Assembly (NCBI RefSeq): GCF_003576595.1 | Contig: NZ_NQOU01000009.1 | Span: 1 to 43,992 of the forward strand | Length of the DNA: 43,992 nucleotides | Source of the DNA: Neopusillimonas maritima | GTDB taxonomy: Bacteria; Pseudomonadota; Gammaproteobacteria; Burkholderiales; Burkholderiaceae_B | Direction: 5' to 3' | Notes under the pieces: model-generated | Told to the model about the DNA's origin: nothing | What the model saw: only the letters and a program-made list of their open reading frames with translations | Database searches by the model: none | In this document: positions 26,502 through 34,531 of the stretch, piece by piece | Position numbering within the stretch: position 1 is the stretch's first letter | Layout: each line of letters begins with the position of its first letter | Position numbers and translations under genes: made by a program

Positions 26502-26527
26502 TAGTGCAATACCGTTGACGTAAAAGC

Positions 26528-26887
26528 TTACGAAGCCAAGGCAGCTTTTGCCTGTTGAACCACTGCGGCAAAACCAGCCTTGTCGTTCACGGCCATATCG
26601 GCCAGAACCTTGCGGTCGAGATCGATGGATGCTTTTTTGGTACCGGCAATAAACACACTGTAGGATACGCCCAACTCACGGCAAGCCGCATTGATACGTG
26701 TAATCCAGAGTGCGCGGAATGTACGTTTTTTGTTGCGACGGTCGCGATAGGCATATTGCCCTGCACGCATGACCGCTTGCTTGGCAACCCGGAACACATT
26801 ACCGCGGCGACCGCGATAACCTTTGGCTGCTTTAAGAACTTTTTTGTGACGGGCGCGGGCGGTAACGCCGCGTTTTACGCGTGGCAT
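26528..26887 (-). CDS. rplT: 50S ribosomal protein L20
   Basis: L20 (119 residues) is a large-subunit assembly protein that binds 23S rRNA. The sequence is typical: [52 protein letters not shown]. In several bacteria L20 also represses its own rpmI-rplT mRNA by binding a leader structure that mimics rRNA. The gene follows rpmI by 17 bases with TAACGGAGATTAACT-type spacing containing a GGAG ribosome binding site. Confidence 0.97.
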   Translation of the reverse strand: MPRVKRGVTARARHKKVLKAAKGYRGRRGNVFRVAKQAVMRAGQYAYRDRRNKKRTFRALWITRINAACRELGVSYSVFIAGTKKASIDLDRKVLADMAVNDKAGFAAVVQQAKAALAS

Positions 26888-26904
26888 AGTTAATCTCCGT
26901 TAAT

Positions 26905-27102
26905 TCAAGCGTAGGGCATCATGCTGCGAACAGACGCAACATCAGACTTGTGAACCGCTGCAGAACCGCGCAACTGGCGCTTGTTCTTGGTGGTTTTCTT
27001 GGTAAGGATGTGGCGCTTGAAGGCCTGACCGCGCTTAATAGAACCGCTACCGCGAACCTGGAAACGCTTGGCTGCGCCCCGTTTGGTTTTCATTTTTGGC
27101 AT
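26905..27102 (-). CDS. rpmI: 50S ribosomal protein L35
   Basis: L35 (65 residues) is a small basic large-subunit protein. [14 protein letters not shown] at the N-terminus and [18 protein letters not shown] in the middle are diagnostic. The frame is open upstream to 27210, but the conserved start MPKMKT at 27102 gives the normal length, so the longer form is rejected. It begins the rpmI-rplT-pheST-ihfA-merR transcript. Unusually, infC is not directly upstream. Confidence 0.97.
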   Translation of the reverse strand: MPKMKTKRGAAKRFQVRGSGSIKRGQAFKRHILTKKTTKNKRQLRGSAAVHKSDVASVRSMMPYA

Positions 27103-27310
27103 GTTTAAACCCTGTGATTTATGACTGCAGGTGCCCAAATTTACTGGAACTTCTTTGCCGCTGCCTTGCCTCTGCCAAAAAGCCCGGAACAAGTAGCGCC
27201 GCAAACCCACGGGTCATTTATTAATAAAATACTTTAATAAATGCTTGGAAAATGCTTTTGCAATAATTTGCAAAGCCCTTGATTATAGAATGTTTTCTTA
27301 CCCGCGTCTA
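27103..27310 (-). promoter_or_regulatory. Promoter and leader of the rpmI-rplT-pheST operon
   Basis: On the minus strand a perfect -10 box TATAAT (27287-27282) is preceded, after a 17-base spacer, by TAGACG (27310-27305, four of six matches to TTGACA). The TAG of this -35 box is the yifB stop codon. Transcription from about 27275 would give a leader of about 170 bases before rpmI. The leader contains an AT-rich 8-bp hairpin (27216-27223 with 27235-27242) and a GC-rich second half, suitable for L20 feedback control, although an L20 site cannot be proved here. Confidence 0.75.
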
Positions 27311-28837
27311 CCACGCTTGGCGAAACTGCACAGCCTCAGCGACATGCGCCCCGTCAACCTGCTCACATCCCGCCAGATCGGCTACGGTTCGGGCAACGCG
27401 CATAAGCCGATGCATGACCCGCGCCGACCAACCCCATTGCTGAGCTCCCTGCAGCAACAGGCTACGTGCCCCGTCGTTAAGGCCAACATATTTTTGCAAA
27501 TCATGAGCTTGCAGTTTGGCATTCACCATACCCTGACGCTGTATCTGAGTGGAGCGAGCCCGAACCACTCGCGCTTTAACTTGCGCCGACTTTTCCCCTT
27601 CAGGAAGCTCGAGCCAGCCTTCGGGCACCGGTGCAACACCGATTTGCAAATCAAGCCTGTCCAGGAACGGACCTGACAAACGCGCCCGATATTGCTCTAC
27701 CCGCTCAGGCGTGCAACGACAAATGTGTCGGGGATGCCCCGCCCAACCGCACGGACAAGGGTTCATAGCCGCCACAAGTTGAAAATCGGCCGGAAAACGA
27801 ACGGCATGCCGAGCTCGGGCTATGGTGATATGAGCTGTTTCCAAGGGCTCACGAAGCGACTCGATAACGCGTCGCTCAAATTCCGGCAACTCATCAAGGA
27901 ACAACACACCATGATGCGCACGCGTTATTTCACCGTGTCGTGGCACCGCCCCACCACCAATCAACGCGGGAGACGAGGCACTATGATGCGGAGCCCGAAA
28001 GGGCGCAACAGAACTTAAATAAAGCCCCGCTTTATCGCGCGCGCGCAACGCAGCCACCTCAAGTGCCTGCGAATGGGATAACGCCGGCAACAAACCCGGG
28101 AGACGACCGGCCAGCATACTTTTCCCCGTTCCAGGAGAGCCGACCATGAGCAAACTATGCCCGCCCGCAGCCGCCACCTCCAACGCCCTTTTGGGAAAAG
28201 TCTGGCCCCTTACGTCGCTCAGGCACCCGACATCTTCAGAATCGGCGACATCGACGAAGCTCGATACAGAATCAACCGGCCGCCAAGTCACGTCGCCCAA
28301 CAAACCCGCCACGACTTGACTCAAAGAATGGGCCTCGTAGACCTGAACACCGGGAACCGCCGCGGCAAGCCTGGCACTTTCGCATCCCATGACCAACCGT
28401 GCGGCCGGATAATGACGCGCGATGGACAACGCGACGGAAAGGGGGTCATTGGTCGGCGGGATTGCGCCGGTTAACGAAAGATTACCGACAAATATCCAAC
28501 CCTGAATATCGACTGGTTTGGTGGGGTGCCCCTGCGCACTGGCAGTTGCCACCTGCCCCGATGCCATGAGGATGCCCAATGCAATGGGCAAATCGAACCC
28601 ACAAGAAGCCTTGGGGAAGTCAGCCGGCGCCAAATTGACCGTGATACGACCAGCAGGAAAATCGAGCCCACTACTTACAATGGCAGCACGAACACGTTCG
28701 CGACTTTCCCGTACGCCCGCATCGGGCAGGCCCACAATTGAGAAAGTGGGTAGCCCGCTACCTACATGGACTTCAACCCGCACTGCCACCGACTCAAAGC
28801 CTAACGTGACCCGGCTCTCAACCACCGCCAGTGACAT
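27308..28837 (-). CDS. comM: YifB/ComM-type AAA+ ATPase
   Basis: This 509-residue protein is of the Mg-chelatase-like YifB/ComM family. ComM is a hexameric helicase that promotes branch migration during natural transformation. The N-terminal Lon-like ChlI fold (about 1-165) carries TFSIVGLPDAGVRESRERVRAA. The AAA+ core has Walker A GSPGTGKS at 233-240, a Walker B region HHGVLFLDELPEFERRV, and the Cys-rich MNPCPCGWAGHPRHICRC stretch typical of the family. The C-terminal Mg_chelatase_C domain ends the protein. Length is normal. It is followed by the rpmI promoter, whose -35 box overlaps its stop codon. Confidence 0.93.
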   Translation of the reverse strand: MSLAVVESRVTLGFESVAVRVEVHVGSGLPTFSIVGLPDAGVRESRERVRAAIVSSGLDFPAGRITVNLAPADFPKASCGFDLPIALGILMASGQVATASAQGHPTKPVDIQGWIFVGNLSLTGAIPPTNDPLSVALSIARHYPAARLVMGCESARLAAAVPGVQVYEAHSLSQVVAGLLGDVTWRPVDSVSSFVDVADSEDVGCLSDVRGQTFPKRALEVAAAGGHSLLMVGSPGTGKSMLAGRLPGLLPALSHSQALEVAALRARDKAGLYLSSVAPFRAPHHSASSPALIGGGAVPRHGEITRAHHGVLFLDELPEFERRVIESLREPLETAHITIARARHAVRFPADFQLVAAMNPCPCGWAGHPRHICRCTPERVEQYRARLSGPFLDRLDLQIGVAPVPEGWLELPEGEKSAQVKARVVRARSTQIQRQGMVNAKLQAHDLQKYVGLNDGARSLLLQGAQQWGWSARVMHRLMRVARTVADLAGCEQVDGAHVAEAVQFRQAW

Positions 28838-28925
28838 ACCCTTTCCCCTGTTAAGATCATGCGCCAGTATGGCCGCACGACCTCAAACAAGGCCGCTTAA
28901 GTGGATAAACCCACCAGCCGTAGAA

Positions 28926-29168
28926 CTACAAGTCTTGCTTTTGCTGCAGTTCGCGCACACGCGCCTCCAACTCCCCCAAACGAACCAAAGCACGTTCAAG
29001 AACCGCCGCCTGCGTGTCAAACTCTTCCCGAGTAACCAAATCGAGCCGCGAGAACGTTTGCGTCATCATGGCGCGGACATTGCGCTCGATATCGGCCGCA
29101 GGGCTGTTTTTGATTAAATCAGACATGTTCTTCTGGAGATCTTCCATCCAGTCGCTACGATTCGCCAT
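28926..29168 (-). CDS. ubiK: Ubiquinone biosynthesis accessory factor UbiK
   Basis: This small protein (80 residues) is of the UbiK/YqiC (BMFP) family, which supports aerobic ubiquinone synthesis through the UbiJ-UbiK complex. The N-terminal amphipathic helix and the C-terminal coiled coil (LVTREEFDTQAAVLERALVRLGELEARVREL, about 44-74) are the family layout. A CAGGAGAAA ribosome binding site precedes the ATG. It sits upstream of yifB on the same strand, an arrangement common in betaproteobacteria. Confidence 0.9.
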   Translation of the reverse strand: MANRSDWMEDLQKNMSDLIKNSPAADIERNVRAMMTQTFSRLDLVTREEFDTQAAVLERALVRLGELEARVRELQQKQDL

Positions 29169-29203
29169 TATTTTCTCCTGACAATGATTTACCGTCAGTG
29201 TAA

Positions 29204-29229
29204 AGAAAAAGAGCGCCGATTGGCGCCCT
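29204..29229 (-). terminator. Rho-independent terminator of the first lipoprotein gene
   Basis: On the minus strand AGGGCGCC (29229-29222) pairs with GGCGCTCT (29217-29210) over 8 bases with one G-U pair and an AATC loop. A TTTTTCTTT tract follows (29209-29202 region). It lies 28 bases after the stop of the lipoprotein gene and before ubiK. Confidence 0.85.
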
Positions 29230-29256
29230 TATAAGATAGTTGCAACCAGAACCCGA

Positions 29257-29664
29257 TTACTGTCCGGCTTGCTGTTCGGCTTCAGGAGAGTTTTCAGGTG
29301 GTGTGCCTTTGGACAACGTATCCTGAATCGCCTCATTTGCCTCGCGGGCACCTTCTTTAATTGCTTCGCCGGCACGATTAGCCGCTTCAACCGCATCATC
29401 ACGAATCTCAGCAGCTTTTTCCGCTACGACATCCTGTGTGGATTTTTCATCAGTATCAGCCGTAACAGATCCCGTTTGAGCAGGCGGTGCCGATTCGGCG
29501 GGCGGCTGAGTCGGCGTAGGCGGCGTCGTCATGGGTGAAGACTCCATTGTGCTGCTGGAATCCGATACCGTCGGAGCAGTATCGTCTTCATTCGAACACG
29601 CAGCCAGAACAGACATTGAAGCCACTAACGCTAATGCAGCATATCGGGTTTTATAAATTTTCAT
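29257..29664 (-). CDS. Predicted lipoprotein with acidic/Pro-Thr-rich linker and amphipathic helix
   Basis: The function of this 135-residue protein is not recognised. The N-terminus is a lipoprotein signal with lipobox LAAC (Cys at 23), followed by Ser-Asn-Glu-Asp. Residues 30-75 are a low-complexity Ser/Thr/Pro/Ala-rich stretch that is probably disordered. Residues 80-118 form a long Ala/Glu/Lys-rich amphipathic helix (VAEKAAEIRDDAVEAANRAG...). Asp at +2 is absent (Ser), so outer-membrane sorting is likely by the E. coli rule. A strong AAGGAG ribosome binding site precedes it. The SNE(E/D)D stretch after the Cys is shared with the next small lipoprotein. Confidence 0.75.
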   Translation of the reverse strand: MKIYKTRYAALALVASMSVLAACSNEDDTAPTVSDSSSTMESSPMTTPPTPTQPPAESAPPAQTGSVTADTDEKSTQDVVAEKAAEIRDDAVEAANRAGEAIKEGAREANEAIQDTLSKGTPPENSPEAEQQAGQ

Positions 29665-29722
29665 AAGAACTCCTTATTGTTATCAACGGGTATAACGCCG
29701 CCAAAAATGGGAAACACAGATA

Positions 29723-29932
29723 CTAATAACTACCGCTACCCGATGAGGGTTGGCTTCCCTGAGGAGCCGGGGCAGGTGAAGGAGCCGGTGTTGCAGCCCC
29801 CCCTGGTTGGCTCATGGCTCCACCACCGCCCGGAGGTGGGCCGGCCATATCCTCTTCATTGGAACAAGCGCCCAAAGCGGTTGCAGAAACCAACAAGAAT
29901 GCTGCAGCAAATGATTTATATTGCGACTTCAT
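29723..29932 (-). CDS. Small Pro/Gly-rich predicted lipoprotein
   Basis: This 69-residue product begins MKSQYKSFAAAFLLVSATALGAC, with lipobox LGAC followed by SNEED. The mature part is almost entirely Pro, Gly, Ala and Ser (AGPPPGGGGAMSQPGG...APSPAPAPQGS), so it is probably unstructured. The start at 29932 is favoured over an upstream one by an ideal GGGAGG ribosome binding site and by the signal peptide. The function is unknown. The shared CSNEED head with the neighbouring lipoprotein suggests that the two arose by duplication of the signal region or share a sorting signal. Confidence 0.65.
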   Translation of the reverse strand: MKSQYKSFAAAFLLVSATALGACSNEEDMAGPPPGGGGAMSQPGGAATPAPSPAPAPQGSQPSSGSGSY

Positions 29933-29965
29933 TTTGACCTCCCTACTTGCGTTTAAGTCGCTCAT

Positions 29966-30347
29966 CCAGAAGATTGCTAAAGATAAGCTCGGCTGGTGAG
30001 TTCGCAGTTACAATTCTATCGAGTCAAAATCAAAACAGTCTCAATTAGTGTAAACCCTGATTACATATCCAACACACCGTGAGTGACGCCTAACCGTCCA
30101 AGAGCCGCATAAAACGGCCCCGCCAACAGTCTATTGCATAGATTCTCACGCAATAAATCGACACAATTCATGCCGAACATTCATTTTTGGTTACTTGTTT
30201 AGTGCCCATATGCACATCAATAGCGCCGGCCGCACCAAAAGCACCCTGCACGACCCAAGTCGGTGCAATTTTTGAGCACCGTCAATATCATCATGGTGCA
30301 TTACCCATCATGGTTCCAAATACGGCGACTTCCAGAAACAAAAAAAT
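29966..30347. other. Intergenic region between lipoprotein and glnK genes
   Basis: About 380 bases without a supported gene. The right half (30207-30300) has several TGCAC/GGTGCA half-sites, including TGCAC...GTGCA at 30247-30267 and CGGTGC...GCACCG at 30261-30281, consistent with an NtrC-type enhancer region though not with ideal spacing. Nothing is recognised in the left half. Confidence 0.5.
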
Positions 30348-30362
30348 TGGCATGGATCTTGC
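30348..30362 (+). promoter_or_regulatory. Sigma-54 promoter of glnK-amtB
   Basis: TGGCATGGATCTTGC matches the sigma-54 consensus TGGCAC-N5-TTGC, with the invariant GG at 30349-30350 and GC at 30361-30362. It lies 38 bases before the glnK start. This is the expected control for a PII/ammonium transporter operon under nitrogen limitation. Confidence 0.85.
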
Positions 30363-30388
30363 TTTAAGAGAAGTGATTGTCCTCTTAA

Positions 30389-30739
<351 letters not shown>

Positions 30740-30750
30740 GAGTAAAAAAA

Positions 30751-31977
30751 ATGAATGCAGCTGATTTTGTTTGGGTGACTGTATCCACCCTACTCGTCTT
30801 AATGATGGTTGTTCCGGGACTGGCCTTATTTTATGGCGGCCTGGTGCGATCCAAAAACGTTTTATCTGTCCTGGCGCAAGTTTTATGCACCTTTTCGTTA
30901 GCCATCGTCGTGTGGTTTGTTTATGGCTATTCATTGGCCTTTACAGAAAACAATGCTTTTTTTGGCGATTTCTCACGTGTTTTCCTAAACGGCATCGCCA
31001 ATTTCAGTACAGGCGAGTATGCACTGGCGGGCAGTATTCCCGAGATCAGTTTTGCCGCGTTTCAGGCAACTTTCGCCGGAATCACCTGCGCCCTGATTGT
31101 GGGTGGTTTTGCTGAGCGCATCCGTTTTTCAGCGGTATTGGTGTTTACTTTGATTTGGGTCACCTTTGCCTACCTGCCCATTGCACACATGGTATGGGCG
31201 TCCGGCGGCTTTCTGTTCGAGCGCGGCGCACTGGACTTTGCAGGCGGCACTGTTGTACATATTAATGCCGGTGTAGCGGGGCTGATCGGCGCCTATTATC
31301 TGGGCCCGCGCTTGGGTTATGGTCGCGAAGCCATGCCGCCTCACAACCTGCCCATGACCATGATTGGTGCATCACTACTTTGGGTGGGCTGGTTCGGTTT
31401 CAATGCCGGCTCAGCGTTAGGCGCAAATGAAACCGCCGCCTTGGCTTTCTTCAACACGCTTATTGCGACCGCCGGTGCCGTCATGGCCTGGTTGTTTACC
31501 GAATGGTTCGTTAAAGGCAAGCCCTCGTTACTGGGCGCTGTTTCCGGTGCCATTGCAGGCCTGGTCGGCATTACACCGGCAGCGGGTCTTGTTGGTCCGT
31601 TTGGCGCACTGATTATCGGTGTTGTTTCCGGCATCGTGTGCGTTTGGGGTGTAAACGGCCTGAAACGGCTGCTTAAAGCCGATGATTCACTCGATGTATT
31701 CGGCATTCACGGCGTCGCCGGGATTATTGGTGCGATTCTAACCGGTGTCTTTAACGCACAGGCATTGGGTGGACCCGGTCTGGAAAGCGTTGCCGAGATA
31801 TTCCCGCAGCTCTGGATCCAAATTGAAGGCATTCTGATTACGGTTGTCTGGACCGGGGTCGTTGCCTGGGTTGCTTACTTCATTGCCGACAAACTGTGTG
31901 GTTTACGCGTTAGCAACGAAGAGGAACGTGAGGGCCTTGATATTAGCACCCACGGCGAAACCGCCTACCAGCGCTAA
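30751..31977 (+). CDS. amtB: Ammonium transporter AmtB
   Basis: This trimeric ammonium channel has 408 residues from the ATG at 30751, which has a TAGGAGT ribosome binding site. Eleven membrane helices are expected. The pore twin histidines are visible at H170 (VVHINAGVAGLIGA) and H320 (VFGIHGVAGIIGA), spaced 150 apart as in E. coli. Signature blocks LALFYGGLVRSKN, PIAHMVWASGGFL and WVGWFGFNAGSAL are present. The mature N-terminus is short and has no separate signal peptide, unlike E. coli AmtB. The C-terminal cytoplasmic tail (GLRVSNEEEREGLDISTHGE) is the GlnK-binding form. A strong terminator follows. Confidence 0.95.
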   Translation: MNAADFVWVTVSTLLVLMMVVPGLALFYGGLVRSKNVLSVLAQVLCTFSLAIVVWFVYGYSLAFTENNAFFGDFSRVFLNGIANFSTGEYALAGSIPEISFAAFQATFAGITCALIVGGFAERIRFSAVLVFTLIWVTFAYLPIAHMVWASGGFLFERGALDFAGGTVVHINAGVAGLIGAYYLGPRLGYGREAMPPHNLPMTMIGASLLWVGWFGFNAGSALGANETAALAFFNTLIATAGAVMAWLFTEWFVKGKPSLLGAVSGAIAGLVGITPAAGLVGPFGALIIGVVSGIVCVWGVNGLKRLLKADDSLDVFGIHGVAGIIGAILTGVFNAQALGGPGLESVAEIFPQLWIQIEGILITVVWTGVVAWVAYFIADKLCGLRVSNEEEREGLDISTHGETAYQR

Positions 31978-31980
31978 CAT

Positions 31981-32012
31981 AAAACAAGCCGTGCTGGTGC
32001 ACGGCTTGTTTT
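31981..32012. terminator. Bidirectional terminator between amtB and ptsI
   Basis: AAAACAAGCCGTGC (31981-31994) and GCACGGCTTGTTTT (31999-32012) form a 14-bp stem with loop TGGT, with T-runs on both strands. It ends the amtB transcript on the plus strand and the ptsI transcript on the minus strand. Confidence 0.93.
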
Positions 32013-32040
32013 CCAACAGAACATAAAGCAGTTTTGCGCC

Positions 32041-33795
32041 TTAACCGGCCAGTTCATCAAGATTAATTCGCTCCGCTCTATTCAGAGCCGATGCAACCTT
32101 AACCCGAAGTGCGTTGGTATGAGACTGACGCACTTCTTTTTTGACATCGAGCAATTGCTGGGGATGCATGGAAAATTCTCGTAGACCCAAGCCAAGCAAC
32201 ATACGCGTAACCTGGGCATCGCCCGCCATTTCACCACAAACCGCCACAGATTTTCCATAACGTTGCGCTGCATTAATGGTATGTGAAATAAGCCGCAACA
32301 CTGCCGGATGCATGGGGTCGTATAAATCGGCAACATCATTGTCACCGCGATCGATCGCCAATGTATATTGAATCAAATCGTTGGTGCCGATCGACAAAAA
32401 ATCCAGCTGTTCGACAAACGGTTCTATGGCAATGGCAATAGCAGGAATTTCCACCATGGCCCCCACTTCAACGTTTCGATCAAAAGAAATGTCTCGTGAC
32501 TCCAGGTTTTGACCTGCCTCGGCAATCGCCTGACGTACCGCCCGTACTTCATGCAAATGAGCAATCATGGGAACCAGAATTCTAAGTTTCCCGTGCACAG
32601 ATGCGCGCAACAAAGCACGCAACTGCGTTTGAAAAATTTCAGGATGAGCCAGACAATAGCGAATGGCACGCAGACCCAGCGCCGGATTGGTTGCAACGGT
32701 AGCATCGCCGTCTAACGTTTTATCCGCACCAATATCCAATGTGCGAATCGTTACGGGGCGACCCTGCATCGCCTTAACGACTGTGGCATAGGCTTCGTAT
32801 TGCTCCTCTTCGCCGGGCAGGTCGCGACGGCCCATGAACAGAAATTCGCTGCGAAACAAGCCAATGCCATCGGCGCCGGCGGCCAACGCCTGCTCGGCCT
32901 CTTCCGGTAATTCAATATTGGCCTCAAGCTTAACCTGAACGCCGTCCAACGTAACCGCTTCAGCATATTTCAAGCGCCCAAGCTCAGCGCGGTCGTCTGC
33001 ATAGGCAGCCTGGCGTCGACGATATTCTTCCAGAACAAAATCGGGCGGGTTAACCAACACCGCCCCGCTCATGCCATCGACAATGAGCAGGTCGCCATCG
33101 CGCACCAGGGTACGAATATTGCCCATGCCGACAACAGCCGGCACATTCATGCTGCGGGCAACAATGGCGGTATGCGAGGTGGGTCCGCCCAGATCCGTTA
33201 GAAACGCCCCAAATCGCGCGCCGCGCAAACGTAACATGTCGGCCGGTGAAATATCCCGGGCCACCACAATCAGTTCTCCCGAATACCCCGAGTCAAACTG
33301 AGGTAAGGCAACAGGCGTGCCGGATAATACCCGCAACACCCGCTCAATAACCTGGCGAATGTCTGTGCCACGCTCGCGCAGATACTCATCTTCCATCGCG
33401 GCGAATTGCTCGCCCAATACTTGCCCTTGGGTGGTTAACGCCCATTCGGCGTTGTAGTGACGCTCGATAATAAGGTTACACGCCTGCTCCGACAGCATGC
33501 GATCGTCAAGCAACATACTATGCACAGTGAGCAGCGCACCCATTTCCCGCGGAGCATCATCGGGCAGGTTTGCCACCATATGCTGCAATTCATCGCGGGC
33601 TTGTGCGAGCGCTGCCTTCAATCTGGCACACTCTTCCTCAACCGCTTCGGGTTGGATACGATAGTGCACGACCTCTAAGGCTGCCGCGCCCATCACCGCG
33701 GCCCTCCCAATGGCGTAACCTTTCACCACACCCTGGCCGCGAAGGCACAGCATGGAACTAAATGTATGAGGTAGGGCAGACGCAGCGGCAGTCAT
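32041..33795 (-). CDS. ptsI: PTS enzyme I (phosphoenolpyruvate-protein phosphotransferase)
   Basis: Enzyme I (584 residues) takes phosphate from phosphoenolpyruvate and passes it to HPr. The active-site histidine is H208 in DLGGPTSHTAIVARSMNVPAVVG. The PEP-binding barrel shows GIGLFRSEFLFMGR and the C-terminal GTNDLIQYTLAIDRG and VAVCGEMAGD blocks. The first 15-20 residues are extra relative to some homologues; an ATG at 33753 is an alternative start. It follows HPr by 8 bases and EIIA upstream, in a block without any sugar permease, which in betaproteobacteria is thought to serve regulation rather than sugar uptake. Confidence 0.92.
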   Translation of the reverse strand: MTAAASALPHTFSSMLCLRGQGVVKGYAIGRAAVMGAAALEVVHYRIQPEAVEEECARLKAALAQARDELQHMVANLPDDAPREMGALLTVHSMLLDDRMLSEQACNLIIERHYNAEWALTTQGQVLGEQFAAMEDEYLRERGTDIRQVIERVLRVLSGTPVALPQFDSGYSGELIVVARDISPADMLRLRGARFGAFLTDLGGPTSHTAIVARSMNVPAVVGMGNIRTLVRDGDLLIVDGMSGAVLVNPPDFVLEEYRRRQAAYADDRAELGRLKYAEAVTLDGVQVKLEANIELPEEAEQALAAGADGIGLFRSEFLFMGRRDLPGEEEQYEAYATVVKAMQGRPVTIRTLDIGADKTLDGDATVATNPALGLRAIRYCLAHPEIFQTQLRALLRASVHGKLRILVPMIAHLHEVRAVRQAIAEAGQNLESRDISFDRNVEVGAMVEIPAIAIAIEPFVEQLDFLSIGTNDLIQYTLAIDRGDNDVADLYDPMHPAVLRLISHTINAAQRYGKSVAVCGEMAGDAQVTRMLLGLGLREFSMHPQQLLDVKKEVRQSHTNALRVKVASALNRAERINLDELAG

Positions 33796-33803
33796 GAATC
33801 GTG

Positions 33804-34076
33804 TTATTCGGCTTCACCAAATTTGTCATTAAACAGCTGGCGGACTTCTTCAAGCGCCACATCGGCTTGAGGGCCCTCGGCATCAACGGTTACGGTGACA
33901 CCCAGGCCCGCCGCCAGCATCATGACGCCCATTATGCTCTTGGCGTTCACACGCTGTGAACCGCGCGCTATGAAAATTTGTGTGTCCGTGTAACGAGACG
34001 CCAACTGCGTGAGCTTGGCTGCCGCCCGCGCATGCAAGCCAAGTTTGTTGGTAATAGTAATATCAATTGAAGGCAT
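33804..34076 (-). CDS. ptsH: Phosphocarrier protein HPr
   Basis: HPr (90 residues) relays phosphate from enzyme I to the EIIA protein encoded next door. The catalytic His15 lies in NKLGLHARAA, and the regulatory serine is S47 in VNAKSIMGVMMLAA, which HPr kinase can phosphorylate in betaproteobacteria that have it. The frame is open upstream, but MPSIDITITN at 34076 gives the usual length. It is 57 bases after the EIIA gene and 8 bases before ptsI. Confidence 0.94.
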   Translation of the reverse strand: MPSIDITITNKLGLHARAAAKLTQLASRYTDTQIFIARGSQRVNAKSIMGVMMLAAGLGVTVTVDAEGPQADVALEEVRQLFNDKFGEAE

Positions 34077-34133
34077 ATTAATTTCTTGTTCTATTTGAAA
34101 TTGCCGCAACACACCCAAGATCATCAAGCATCT

Positions 34134-34529
34134 TTAAGGCGTGCAACAGGCACTTACGATCCCCTTGGCGCCACTTGCGCGCACCAACTCCACCAATTCC
34201 TGAAGGTTATCACGCGGGCCGGTAAGCGCCTTGATGATCATACACAAATTCGTCCCGGTCACCAGCTCCGCGCGCGCCCCTTGCGCCTGTGTCGCCTCAA
34301 CTGCTTTACGTGCAATATTGAACGGGGTGGCGCCAAAAATATCCGTTAAAACCAATGTTGCCGACGCATCGGCAAGAATTGCTTGTAATTGGTTAACTTT
34401 ATCTTCCGGGGAATCGGCCGGCGTGATATCCATAAGGACGATATCTGGCTCGCAGCCCAGAACATGCCCTGCGCAATGCACAAAAGCACTTCCCAGTGGC
34501 TGATGCATAACCAGAACAACCCGCACCAT
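34134..34529 (-). CDS. PTS EIIA component, mannose type
   Basis: This mannose-family EIIA protein (131 residues) has the phosphorylated His9 in VVLVMHQPLGSAF. Other family marks are the LVLTDIFGATPFNIA loop (about 77-91) and the C-terminal ASGAKGIVSACC. There are no EIIB, EIIC or EIID genes nearby, so it probably ends a regulatory phosphate chain. The start at 34529 is preceded by an AAGGGGG ribosome binding site; upstream codons overlap gshB and lack family match. It starts 2 bases after the gshB stop. Confidence 0.9.
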   Translation of the reverse strand: MVRVVLVMHQPLGSAFVHCAGHVLGCEPDIVLMDITPADSPEDKVNQLQAILADASATLVLTDIFGATPFNIARKAVEATQAQGARAELVTGTNLCMIIKALTGPRDNLQELVELVRASGAKGIVSACCTP

Positions 34530-34531
34530 GT

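Noticed and set aside
26453-26527. A pheM-type leader peptide before pheS
   Set aside because: No small frame with consecutive Phe codons is present, so only a generic hairpin is reported.
26905-27210. A longer rpmI product of 101 residues
   Set aside because: The first 36 residues lie in the leader and match nothing in L35; MPKMKT is the universal start.
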